Source: Hyperoodon ampullatus
Taxonomy: Eukaryota > Chordata > Mammalia > Artiodactyla > Ziphiidae
Direction: 5' to 3'
Length of the DNA: 64,000 nucleotides
Assembly: GCA_949752795.1 (NCBI GenBank)
Contig: OX457059.1
Location: 174,852,242-174,916,241, forward strand
The position numbers and the translations under genes were made by a program. Every line of letters begins with the position of its first letter. Within the stretch, counting starts at the first letter, position 1. Below the pieces are notes generated by a model. That model was not told the DNA's origin, did no database searches, and was given only the letters and a program-made list of their open reading frames with translations. Below are positions 20,916-32,222 of this stretch, one piece after another.

Positions 20916-22539
20916 GAAGGTGCTTGCAACCTGGGCCAGCGCAGACACTGGTAGACTCGGGGCTGTGCACTCAGCTCATGCTTCCTCCGCACAATTCTGG
21001 CAGACAGTTGCTCGTTTTAATCTCTGTTTTACGTACAGAAAGCAAGATTTAGGGATTAAGTGACCCTCCCCCCAAGTATTCCACTCAGGAAGCTATGCCA
21101 TGCTTTTTCTAGGCTGATATACTTTGCTACTTCCGTAGGTATTTTCTATGTGCCACATTTGTGTATTTCAAACATATTAGAGATTAATCTAATTGTGTAT
21201 TTTTATTATTGTCCCATGTTGTCAAATAGTATTTAAGATTTTGAAAGTCCCATTGTACTTTGGGACCACTATTAAGGAATCAAAGAATGTCACTGTATTC
21301 TCAGACATTAAGTAATTTTTAATTTTTAGCTATGAAAATGACACTAAGTGAATTTATGCCCATATCTGTTATAATTAAATTTCTGTCCTCATCTATTTCT
21401 TTCTCTCTGGCGCATTCCTAGACTGGCAGTGAATGGCTCGCCTTATTTCCATAATTTTCAGGTTCTTGAGCCCTATTTCTACTCGTGTCTCTAGACAGGT
21501 GGTTCTCTTTTCATTCCCACCTGCAGGGTGTGTGTAGCATCTGCCATGCTGTAAAACTCCCTTGCAACATTTTCAGGGGATGAGTCAGAATATCCTATCT
21601 AAGTCACAATTTTTTTGGTTGCTAATGAGATGAAAGGTTTTTTCTTTTTCACATTTTTGGTTTTTTGTCAGTGGCCTATTGACTTTTTTGCTCATATTTT
21701 CTATTGCTTTTTGTTAGTTTTAAATATATATAGGAGAACTCCTCATACTAAATGAATTAACCTTTTATCTGTCACATTTGCTAAAATGTATATACGTTGG
21801 TGACACTGGCCTTTTAATATTAAGATGTTTTACAAACGTAGATTTTTAAAAGTTTAATGTAGTCAATTTGGGTATGTTCTCCAGTTGCTTTTACAGGTGG
21901 GACGTTCCTGCTCACTCAGAGACTGATGAATATCCACGTTATAGTCCTATTTGTTTTTTTTTATGCTTCATCAAGCTCCATCCCCTTTTCTCTATCCAGC
22001 CCTGCATGACCCTCCCTAAGCACTGTCCACAGAGTTCGCTCCTCAGAGCCACAGAGAGTAAACCCTGTCCCCTTCAGACAGAGCAGGGTCTCTGCATGTG
22101 GGGTGCTGTCCAGAGGAAGGGCTCAGAAGTGCAAGGTTTCCTGATGTGCAGAGGAGATGATTATATCATCTTTCAAGTTCACCTTGGGAATCCACGACGA
22201 GCCTGTTAGAAGAATTGACCTGGAACATGTTTGGATCAAGAATCTACAGGATACAGCATCTTCTCAATGTTCTTCTGCATTTTGTCATCTGCCCACCCAT
22301 TACATCACAAACTAGAGCAAAATCAAACCAAACCAAACCACTGAACCCTTAATAACAACAGAAGATATTTCAGCCGGTAACTTCATGCCACGGGGACTGG
22401 GGCTCGGGAGGCAGGGGATACTCAGGAGTCAGGATGGCCCCATCATTTAGGAGGTGGGGACCTCCCAGCACCATAAAATGATCACACACATGGGCAGAGA
22501 GATCTGGGAATTCCTTGGACACTGATCTTAGAGATCATG
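20916..22539. other. Unassigned DNA
   Basis: Nothing recognised with confidence. The part 21130-21850 is AT-rich; 21870-22230 is more mixed. A short AACCAAACC-type simple repeat sits near 22320. No open frame exceeds 113 codons, and none shows a domain. Confidence 0.45.
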
Positions 22540-22725
22540 GCTGGTTTTGTAAGACTCGGGATTCCAGAATCAGACTATCAGAATTCAAGCCCTGCACACC
22601 ACCACCCACCATGTGACCAGGGCCCTGACGCAGGGTACATCCAACCTCTGTACCTCGTCTTCTAATTCGTAAAACGCAGACCCCAGCAGTGCCCCTCCCC
22701 CTGGCTGTTGGGATGCTGATCTTGT
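22540..22725 (+). mobile_element. MIR SINE
   Basis: The order of landmarks is that of an ancient tRNA-derived MIR: AGAATTCAAGCCCTGC, then CCATGTGACCAGGGCCCTGA, then CCTCTGTACCTCGTCTTCTA, then a decayed 'CTGTAAAATG' as TTCGTAAAACGCAGA, then the tail around GCTGTTGGGATG. No target-site duplication survives, as expected for its age. Confidence 0.75.
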
Positions 22726-25011
22726 CTGTGGTGAATACTGGGAAACACAACTGTTTGAGAAGAGCCAGGTAGCTGCTGCAAGACTGGGGCCGTCCTGATT
22801 TCTCTTCCAACATATAAGCATAGCCTTTTGATGTCAGCAGTCTACACAGTATGCCTAACTCACTTTTCATTCAATTCTGTGGCAAATACAGAAGGTGGGG
22901 TCTCAGAGAAGTAGATGGAGATCATTGATGAGGAGTGTGTTTGAAGTGAGAAATGAGAAAAGTCGAAAAGTCAGATCCTGGAGTTTTGTCTGACAGAAAA
23001 CAAATGGGGTTGGGTTTGGGGAAAGAGTGATAAATCCTTATTTATAAGGAGATACTGAAATTATTCAGAATATGAGAAAAACACTTGGCTGTTAAACTTC
23101 TTTTTCATAAAATCAATCTTTTGCAAGAGAATGAGTTTCAGAAAGATTGATGAAAGCTTACTGAGTCTTTTAGCACGCTAAGAAAAATCTGTGGAACATC
23201 TTTTCTTTTCCATACAACTTTAGAAAACTCTGCATTTTCTTCCTTGATTCCCCCCTGTTCTGTCATTTTCCTCGTCTTCTGCTTATAAACTTCACAATGC
23301 TTTCCTGAGCATATGCTATAGTTCCCTCCCCTTTTCTTTATCCTCTTGTTCCTACAAGCTGGCTTGAATAAAGGGGTCACTATCAGCGGGCCAACATAGG
23401 ACCCAGACACCTTCAGTCTGCATGTTGTGCAGGTGAAATATTGGTCACCCCCGTGAGTAATAGCACCCCGTGAAAGGAGCCGGCAGAGGCTGGTGGGTCT
23501 GCTTACGCCGGCCACAAGCCAGGCATTCAGCCACACAGCGTCAGCCACCGATTACAATTACTCCCAACAACAACAAACGTCAGGGCTGTCTGTATTTACT
23601 GGCCACAATCAATGATCATCTGTGGGCTACACGTTGAAGATTCATCTTACAACCTAGCAGCCCGATCGGATTATTTGCTTTCTTGTAGTGACTGCTGAGG
23701 ATTAACCCCGGAGCTGCCTCCCGGGCCAGCACGTCCACTGGCGGCAGGGAGCCCGGGCTGGGGTGTGTCCGGGACAGTGTGGCCGAGGAGCCTGGCAGCT
23801 GTGGGGATGTCGTGCATCGGCACACTGCAGGCCCCGCTGACAAGGAGCCCTCAGAGGAGTAGGAGGCGAGGGCCGGCCGCGCTGGGGGTGGAGTGTCCCC
23901 CACCTGTGACCTGAGCTCAGGCACGAAAACCCCACAGCGGGCAGTGGCCAGTTTGGAAGGGCTGCAGCCAGCCTGACTCTTTCAGGCCCTGGTACCCTGG
24001 ATACCCCAGGAGGCCAAAGATGACTTGGTTCCCACTTCTCACTGGAAATAGATTCACATATTAATAAACGTAAACCTTTTAGTTGGTACCTGCAAGATGC
24101 CGACACCTAGAAGCCCCACCCACCCTCAGGTCTCTGCAGTCAGTCACCATACCTGCAGGAAGAGCCCTGGAGGGAGCCGGCAGGGCCTGGCGGGACCGTG
24201 TGCAGGGTCTCCCGATGCCTCAAGGTGACAGCCTCCCGTGGCTGCAGCTCTGGGAGGAGAGGTCCCACCATCCCCGAAACACCTAAGCTGCTCTGGCGTC
24301 TCCGGGTTGATCCAGACCAGGTGAATCCAGTGCGGGATCCTCTGGTGTCTGCTCAGCTTCACCACCCCTCTCCAAGGCCGCCTCCATCACAGAATAAAGT
24401 GGGACCCCAGACAGGAAGGGGGGTTGCTGCCTACAGCAGGGGTGGGGCAGGGCCTCTCCAGGTGAGGCCCAGGAAGCCCGGCCCAGCCTAGAGTGGCAGC
24501 TGGGCGAGCTCCCCAGGGGACAGGATGCTGCCTGCCTGGCAGCTGAAATCCTGGTGGTGCTTTGCTGCCTGGGGCTCCCAGGCCCCCCAGTTTCCTGCAC
24601 GGAGACCATGCATTCTAGAAGCACACGCTGGCTTCTGTCCTCCTGGTGGGCTCCTGACAGATCCACCAAGTCTGGGCAGAGAAGACTCAATTCAGTTCTG
24701 GGTCCAAGTCATATTTTTATTTCAAAATTAAATGTCAGGTCACACGCTGTATGAGCAGCGGCTGAACCACACTAAGCAGATGTTACACACTTGAGGAGCT
24801 TATGAGGCAGCATCTCTTCTAGAAACACAGAAAGAGCATTTCCAATGCAGAGCTGCCGCGCCCACGGGCGTGGCCCACGTCTCCGGGCTCCCGGGAGCTC
24901 TGGATTCCGGGGTTTCTGAAGTGACGTGGTTTCAGGGCAGAGCCCTGGCCTCGCACTCGATCTGAGGCACGTACCACATCCCATCAGGAGCCTTCGGAGC
25001 CTCCCAGCAGA

Positions 25012-25013
<2 letters not shown>
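22726..25013. other. Unassigned DNA, GC-rich in the second half
   Basis: No repeat or exon is recognised. From about 23680 to 24700 the sequence is GC-rich, so many overlapping frames stay open on both strands (for example 134-135 codons on the minus strand), with no shared domain or splice logic. CpGs are moderate rather than island-like by eye. A transcribed region cannot be excluded. Confidence 0.45.

Positions 25014-25067
<54 letters not shown>
25014..25067 (+). repeat. (CA)n microsatellite, about 27 units
   Basis: An uninterrupted AC dinucleotide run of 54 bp, preceded by AGCAGACT and followed by CCACTCAGAC. Perfect tracts of this length are usually length-polymorphic. Confidence 0.98.
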
Positions 25068-25068
<1 letters not shown>

Positions 25069-25439
25069 ACTCAGACCCCAGCCAGTCCCAAGCTGTGATT
25101 AAGGAAAAGGGCCGCAGGCTTCTCCCTGTGGCTAACTCCCGGGGAGGTGGACGCAGAGGCCCTGGAACAGCGGGTGGTGCAGCAGCATGAGCAGAGGCCC
25201 CCTTGCTCAGAGCAAGTGAACGTTTAGTGTTACCATCAGCATGACCTTATCGGCAGCGACCACTCTTAGAAGCTGGCCTCGTGTCAGGGAGGAACCTGTG
25301 CAGAGTCACCTGATAACTGCAAAGTCCTGCGCCTGTGCGCAGAGCGGGGCTGGCCTGCTCCGTGGACCAGCTGCGGAGCTGGACCTGGGCCTGCCCTTTC
25401 CCCTGGAGCTGAATCCCACGGGGGTGGGATCGTTGCACA
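25068..25439. other. Unassigned DNA
   Basis: About 370 bp of moderately GC-rich DNA between a microsatellite and a MIR. Nothing is recognised. Confidence 0.45.
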
Positions 25440-25570
25440 GCACCTCCTTGCGCTCTGAGCTTCACTGGCTGAGGTTCAGCTCTCCTGTCTGTAAAGTGGC
25501 AAAGGTACTACCCGACCCATGGTGTTGTTATTGGGATGAAATAAGAGCACAGATGTAAGCCCTTGGGACA
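25440..25570 (+). mobile_element. MIR SINE, 3' part
   Basis: TGAGCTTCACTGGCTGAGGT, TCCTGTCTGTAAAGTGGCAA, GTGTTGTTATTGGGATGAAA and GATGTAAGCCCTTGGGACAG follow the MIR 3' half in order. Only the distal part is clear. Confidence 0.8.
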
Positions 25571-25656
25571 GAGCTGGCCGTGGAGGGAGCCCCGCCAGCG
25601 CCTCTCCCTCCCCTCTTCACTTCCCCCCTCTTCCCTTCCTTCCATGATCCATCTTT

Positions 25657-25870
25657 TTTTTTTTCTTTTTTTTTTTTTTTCGGTACGCGGGCCTCTCACT
25701 GCTGTGGCCTCTCCCGTTGTGGAGCACAGGCTCCGGACGTGCAGGCTCAGCAGCCATGGCTCACGGGCCCAGCCGCTCTGCGGCATGCGGGATCCTCCCG
25801 GACCAGCGCACGAACCCACGTGCCCTGCATCGGCAGGCAGACTCTCAACCATTGCACCACCAGGGAAGCC
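25657..25870 (-). mobile_element. CHR SINE
   Basis: On the minus strand it begins GGCTTCCCTGGTGGTGCAAT and reads through the full body to GAGAGGCCACAGCAGTGAG, ending in an interrupted A tail (plus-strand T run 25655-25680). A perfect 15-bp target-site duplication, CCATGATCCATCTTT, lies at 25642-25656 and 25871-25885. This is a young-looking, full-length copy. Confidence 0.95.
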
Positions 25871-26074
25871 CCATGATCCATCTTTAAGCGCAGATTAAAA
25901 CACAACTAGAATGTACTAATTTTGCTCTGATCATGAGATGCCAGAAGAGCAGGAGCGCCTGGAAGGGAAAGCCCTGGGGTCTCTGAGTCTGAGTTATAGG
26001 GCCCAGGCCTGGCATGTGTGTACGAGTTTTCTCTGTGAAAAACAGCTGCACTGGGAAGGGGATTACACAGGGTT

Positions 26075-26465
26075 CATGGCAGGATTGTGCCCCCCAAAAT
26101 TCATCTGTTGGGATCCTAACCCCCAGCACACCCTCCAGAATGTGACTGTGCTTGGAGATTCTGTCTTTAAAGAGATGATTAAGTTAAAATGAGACTTTTA
26201 ACTTAATCTGGATGGGGCCCAAATCCAATCTGACTGGTGCCCTTATAAGAAGAGATTAGGACACAGGCATGACAGAGGGACAGCTAGGTGAGGACAGAAA
26301 GAAAAGACGGCCATCTGCAAGCCAAGGAGAGAGACCTCAGAAGAAACTAACCCTGCCGACACCTTGATCTCAGGATTCCAGCTTCCAGAACTGTAAGAAA
26401 ATGCATTCCTGTTGTTTAAGCCACTCCGTCTGTAGTATTATGGCAGCCCAGGCAGACTAATATAT
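26075..26465 (+). mobile_element. MaLR-type solo LTR (MLT1/MST group)
   Basis: The series GTGCCCCCCAAAATTCATCT, CCTAACCCCCAGCAC, GGTGCCCTTATAAGAAGAGA, GGCCATCTGCAAGCCAAGGA, TTCCAGCTTCCAGAACTGTA and TTGTTTAAGCCACTCCGTCT is the typical order of a mammalian apparent LTR retrotransposon LTR. The CTTATAA is the TATA-like box of these LTRs. No internal region adjoins it, so it is a solo LTR and inactive. Confidence 0.85.
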
Positions 26466-27663
26466 AGGGTATCAGCCAAAAGACCCTATGCCAGGGGCCC
26501 AGGGTGAGAGATGCAGCTGGGAACCCTTGCCCAGGGCTGTCCTGCCAAGCAGGTGCTGGGGCATTGCCACCAGGTAGATTCCAGGACTCAGTCTGCATGG
26601 AATGGAAGGTCAGCTCTTACCTTTCACGTCATCTATTTATTTTAGTTGAGAAGATGTATTCTTGGGAAAAGTACCAGCACTTAGTGCTGTAGAGGCTATA
26701 GACAAAAGTGTGACTGTGACTGTTTCTCCGAAGAAACCAAAGTTCCAGGAAACATTGCCCCATCCCTCCTGGAAGCATAGCTGGATGTGTCACATTCTTC
26801 AGAACTCACAGAGCCAGGCACGTACACCATCCTCTGAAGGACACGGGAACCCACTCACCTCCTGCACCCTGTAATCCCTCCTCCATAAAGGGAAAGTTGT
26901 GTCTTTCCAGACTAAAAACTGCAGCCAGAAAGAAACTGGACATGTCAGATTGAAAACTCCAGCCCAGCGAGGGACAGTGGCAAAGGAAGATTTGCTGGCT
27001 GCACTGCACTGGCCACCAGATGGACAGCTGGTCACTGCGCTGGGGTCGGGAAGGCTGGTCTTACTGAATGTTAATGTGGCAGATGACAGTGACAAGGATG
27101 ACGATCCATTTCTGTGTCCCCATCTTCTCACTGACATTCAAGGGTGATGATGTGTGCTGTGTACCCCTATTAACAGGGTGGTTTTTGTTTATGAACTCAG
27201 GTTAGCCTGTCTCCCTGGCCGGCTCACAGAAACCCCAAGAGCCACTTTCTAAGGAAAGCCCCTCCCCAGGGCCTGCCCTGTCTGGGCAGCAGGACGAGGT
27301 CCCTTCTGTGTCCTTGTTGGCTGACCCTGCCCTGTCTCTAGCCCTCCCCGGTCCCTTCCCCCGAGACCATCCCCTCCTTCCTGGAAATGCACTCACCTGC
27401 CCCCCCCCAGCTGGAGCTGATGGGGTGGCCATTGCCTGGAAGGAGGAGGGGCTTCAGCGAGGGGTTCCCTGCACCCCTTCAGGAGAGCAGGTGCAGCGGT
27501 GCTGAGGCTGGAGTGGAGCTTCCGGCATCAGGAGCTGAACCCACCGCCCATGAGATCCTAACGGGAGGCATCTGGCGCTGAGGAGGCCGCCCGACAGTGG
27601 GGACTGTTAGTATTTTAAATACCATGTCCTGTACCCAGAGATGCCTTAGGTCTAGCAACTGTA
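26466..27663. other. Unassigned DNA
   Basis: No repeat or exon is recognised. The overlapping frames at 26799-27147 on both strands lack domains. GC content rises at 27200-27600, with C-rich runs. Confidence 0.45.
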
Positions 27664-27676
27664 GAATCTATTTCTT

Positions 27677-27774
27677 TTTTTTTTTTTTGATTTTATATTG
27701 GCGTATAGCTGATTATCAATATGGTGTTAGTTTCAGGTGTATAGCAAAGTGATTCAGTTATACATATATATGTG
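27677..27774 (-). mobile_element. Very short 5'-truncated L1 (3' end only)
   Basis: About 98 bp matching the minus-strand 3' terminus of cetartiodactyl L1s: a T tail, GTATAGCTGATTATCAATAT, GTTAGTTTCAGGTGTATAGC and AGTGATTCAGTTATACATAT. A perfect 13-bp target-site duplication, GAATCTATTTCTT, flanks it at 27664-27676 and 27775-27787. This shows it is a genuine truncated insertion and not a remnant of a longer copy. Confidence 0.9.
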
Positions 27775-27787
27775 GAATCTATTTCTT

Positions 27788-30700
27788 ATTGTGTTTAACT
27801 GGGGCCAAATCATTTCTTTCCTTAAATGAGCAGAAATGAGAATATCAAAGGCACAACCAGGCACGCGAGCCTACCGTCATCAGGACTCACGGTCTTGACG
27901 CCCGCCGTGGGGATGAAACAACAAGAAACCTCTGTTTAGTGTTTCCTTCAGGGCTTGGAGTCCAGGCTCTTTACTGAGGGGACCCACAGCCGTCCTCAGG
28001 GGAAAATGTAAAATCAGTGCCTGTGTCCCCACGATGTGTCCACGCAGACCCCAGGGGACACCGTCACCCGGTGCAGTGTGAGGAGACCACCTGGCCTGAC
28101 CCGGACTCCCCATCCAGGGGACAAATCTAACTCACTCAGAAACTGCAGAGGGATGGGTGCTGGGTGAAAAGTTGTATTTTAAGGTCGGGTGTAAGAGCTT
28201 AGTCATTACGGTAAAGGGAGCACAACCAAAACCAGTGACTCCCGATTGTCAAAGCAAAAGGAGCCATTTTCCAGGCTTTTTTCTGCCCGCACGACGAACA
28301 GCTTTCCTTTCAGATTTTTCCTGCTATAATTTCAAACTTGGACACACATCTCTACAGCACATTTCAAGAACCAGACCACTTTTTAAATTAATTTTTAATA
28401 ATGTGTAATAATCTGAGTGGCCCTGGTCTGTGTGCAGAATTAGAATTCCTCTGATAGAAAGAGAAATATTTGTGCAGAGTTTTATGAGCAGAGTTGACCT
28501 GAGGCTTCCTGAGGCTGATGGAGAAATTGCGACCCAGGCGGCTGTTAACCCTTCCCTGCCCGGCCAGCCTTTGGCTCTGCTTGGCCGGAGCATTGAGCCA
28601 CTGTGGTTTTATTAGATGACAGAGACTGAGACACAGCCTTCTAGATATTAAGAGAAAGACGCTGAAATTGAACATGAGCTTTATTTTAAAATGCCCAGAG
28701 ACCTTGAGGTCACGGGTCAACCCTGACATCCCGGCAGGCACAGAACTTCAGCGCCATCAGAAACCCGAAAACAGATGTGCTGCTCTCTGCTCTGACTTGG
28801 ATGAGGCCGGAAGCTGGTGGCGGTTCGTGCCCGGCCCTGGGGACGCTGGCCGGGGCAAGTCACGTGGGGCAGGGGTGACTCACAAAGGGAGGGTGTCCTC
28901 ATCACAGCCCCGGGCAGGAGGTTGGGGTGTCTCCTCTTCCTCAGCATGTCTGGATCATGGGTGTTCGTGACCACAGGTGTGTGTGAGGGTTAAGAAGAAT
29001 AGTTATGCTCCCCTGAAATAAAGAGCCAGCCAGGAGCCTGGGTCTGTCGTCCCCGTGTTCATCTCCGTGGACTTCCCGTCCAGAAGAACAGCTTGCCTCC
29101 CTGTTGGACTGACTGCAGACTTCCTGCCCTTGTTCTAATGATAACTATGTGCTGATGATTTCCAGTGACACAAAAACACCAAATCTATGGCTCAAAAATG
29201 TTCTTCCCAAAATCAGGTTGAAAAGAAATTCATTTCCAGCCCCCATTCCCCGAGGGGAAAAAGAGACCTAAAACCATAGCTATGAAGTTTTGAAGGGGCC
29301 GCCGAAGGGGATTTATTCTCTCTCTTCAGCTGTTAACCCGAGGTCCCTCTGGGTGGCAGCGTCCTTGCCTGGTGCAAACTATTTCAATATGACAATCGCA
29401 GAGCGGTGTTTGGGTTATTAAACAGAACACAATTCTTGGTGAAAGTCTAAAACAAAAGAAAACTCTGTACGTGATCTTGAAAGCATCTGCTGACTTTTAA
29501 TCTGTGCTTTGGAACAGATCCTATAAAAATTTTTGTTAACCAACAATTTAAAGTGATTCCACTTTATCTTCTTTGCCCACAATAACCAGTTATTTAAAAT
29601 CAGTGGCCGTTCTTCGCCAGAAACAAAATACAAGTGACTGTGGAAACTGGAGCGTTCACTTATTTCAAGAGGGGGATGCCCTGAGCCCTGCCCACTGGTC
29701 TGAACACTTGTGGCAGCACACTCGCCTGCCTCTCGGGAGCCCCACCAAGTGCACACAGGGGCACGGAGCGTCCATCCCCAAAACTGACCTCCTGCAGCGG
29801 TGTGGCTCCAGCCTCCCATGGGTCCACCGTCTACGCCATCTGATGCTTCTCCTGGACGTGTTTACCCCCAGGGCCTTGAACTTACTGGAGCAACAGGACC
29901 TTGGAAACACTGTGACGTGTGGTGACCCCAGGCCCTGCCGTCCCCCTGGCCTTTCACTGGGGTTGAGAAATGGTGACCAGACATTTCATGCTGGACACAT
30001 ATAACCCCATGTATGACCTCCCCTGCTGGTCTCCCCAAGACTCAGGAGTTTTCAGTGATACAGACAGCTTCTCCTGTGACCACTGCAAAGTCCAAGCAGG
30101 GCAGTGGGAGCGTGAGCGCCTGGCCTGGGAGCCGTGGTCTCCTGCCCGGAGACTTCTCAGGAGCCCCTCGGTCGGGCCTGCATCCTGGCTCTGCCACCCG
30201 AGGGCGTTCTAGCTCGTTGACATCTCGCCCCAGGCATCCGAACCAGCTCGTCGGGTCCGCCCCAGGCTGCTCTCTGAGGTTAACCTCCACGTCCTGCCCT
30301 TGTCACCTTCTTGGTCCCCAACACTATGGCAGAGTCTACGCTGAGCCTGGGGAGGGGGCCGGGCAGCCATCTGAGTGATGACGTGTAGAGAGGATGCACC
30401 GTGCGTTACCACCTCCCAGGAAGGAGGCCAAGCGCTGTGGCCTAGCCGGTGAGAACAGCAGGGCCAGGGATACCGATGTGGGGACACAGGGATGGCACTC
30501 CTGGGGCACCTTCCCTTCTCCCCAGGGTGCACCTGCCCCAAGCTGCCCACCCCACCACGGAGCAGGATCACCACTGCGGGGGGGGTCTCTGCCACTGGGA
30601 AAGGAAGTGTCAGACAGCACACCCTGGCGGAGGCATTGAGGAGGATTTATGAGAGGTCAGGCGGGGTGGGTCGTGCTGCCCACGGACCCCAGGCCAGAGG

Positions 30701-32058
30701 ACAGGGAGAGTCGGCGCCAGAACAGCGAGCAGCACAGGCGAGCCAGGTGGCCCCCTGATGGCATCTGGCCCTCGGCGTGGACCAGCCTGGACAACCCTGC
30801 CGTGAATGGTAAACATCAGCCTCTCTCTCCTCCAGTCCCTCCTGCCCCCTCACTGGCCGAACCCTACAGGAAGCAGCCTCTTGAAGCTCCTGGCAGGTGC
30901 CGATCATGGAAGTGGTGCTGAGGGGGTGCTGGACAGGCAAGTGGAAAACAGCTGCCCCAGGGAGCCTTTTTCCCCTGGCCAGAGGAAAGAAACACCAGGC
31001 TTGTCGCTCCTTTACTGAACTTTACGAGGGGGTTCAAACTTGATTGCAAAGTCTTTGAAATGTCTGTTTAAAAGGTTTTATGATCATCCAAGCATTGTTT
31101 TTTTAACTAAAATGTACCAGGCTCAAGGGAGCCTGCTGTGAGGGAACAGAGCCACCCTATGTAAACAGCACTGGGCTCCAATGTGGGGAACCAAGCAATG
31201 CAAATGGGTCCCAGTGACCCACATACAAATACAGATTTATTTCCCCAAGAGCACTCTGTGCCCTGGAAATGATTTATATCTCAGTGTGCACACCAGCGAA
31301 AGTGAAGCCAGAAAATCCCACAGAAGGAAGGGAGATTCTCTAAGAAAAGGGGCTCAAACCCTGTCTTACAGCAAGGAGTTCATAAGGAATGAATAGTATT
31401 GTATTGAAATGTGATTGCTTTAAATCAGCCCCCAAACATGAGCTAAATTTATAAAAACCCTAAGAGAGATTCACTTGATAAAACTGAAGCAAAGCTCTTA
31501 TTTCCAGGACATTTTTGTTCCAGTTTTGGAAACTTCATTGTTTGAACATCATCAGCATTAAGTTTTTGAGGCTCTTCTCTTGGCCAGGCATGTTTCCAGG
31601 TCTCAAGTGCCAGCAAGTGTCTGAAATAACTTCAACCAAAGAGCTCACAGCAGGAACTCATCACACCTGTTTGCCAGGTTCCTGATTTACGAGTCTGTCA
31701 TGTGATTAACAGCAATATCTTGTGGTCTTAAGAAAATGAAATGGATAAATCAGCTATACTCCAATAATTTTTTTCTAAAAAAGGCTAGTAGCTAGAGGCA
31801 GAAAACAAATGTTAGCAGAACCCAAATCTTCTGATTTTTAATCCATGAATCTAATGACATTAATTCTCTTTTATAATATATCATAGTGTTGTATACATCA
31901 TTTAACTGTAAATAAATAATTATTAAATTAAAAAAAAGAAAATTGAAGAGACACAAATGTTCACACCATAGGAAGGACCAATGAGAGTACTGACTTTCGT
32001 TTACTTCTAGGTTTGAACATTGTAAAGTCACTTACATAGTCCCAATACACCTAAGTTG
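27788..32058. other. Unassigned DNA, mostly repeat-poor
   Basis: A 4.3-kb stretch with no gene or clear repeat. GC-rich blocks lie at 28700-28960 and 29680-31000, with many chance frames on both strands. An AT-rich, motif-dense interval at 29290-29610 could be conserved noncoding DNA. A weak MIR-like CATCCTGGCTCTGCCACCC occurs near 30180, and a weak L1-tail-like AAATCAGCTATACTCCAATA near 31746. The section 31380-32050 is AT-rich. Confidence 0.45.
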
Positions 32059-32075
32059 GTAAGAAGAAGGAAGAA

Positions 32076-32147
<72 letters not shown>

Positions 32148-32222
32148 GAAAGAAAGGAAGAAAGAAAGGGAGAGAGAGAGAGGGAGGGAGGGAGGCAGGA
32201 AGGAAGGAAGGAAGAAAGAAAT
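32059..32222 (+). repeat. Polypurine (GAAA)n / (GGAA)n tract
   Basis: A run of about 164 bp that is purine-only except for a few bases. A near-perfect AAAG tetranucleotide core at 32073-32150 is followed by GAGAGA and GGAGGGAGG, then GGAAGGAAGG. The resulting Lys/Glu/Arg-rich open frame is a by-product of the repeat. Confidence 0.97.

Noticed and set aside
30165..30260. MIR element
   Set aside because: Only one landmark (CATCCTGGCTCTGCCACCC) is MIR-like; the rest does not follow.
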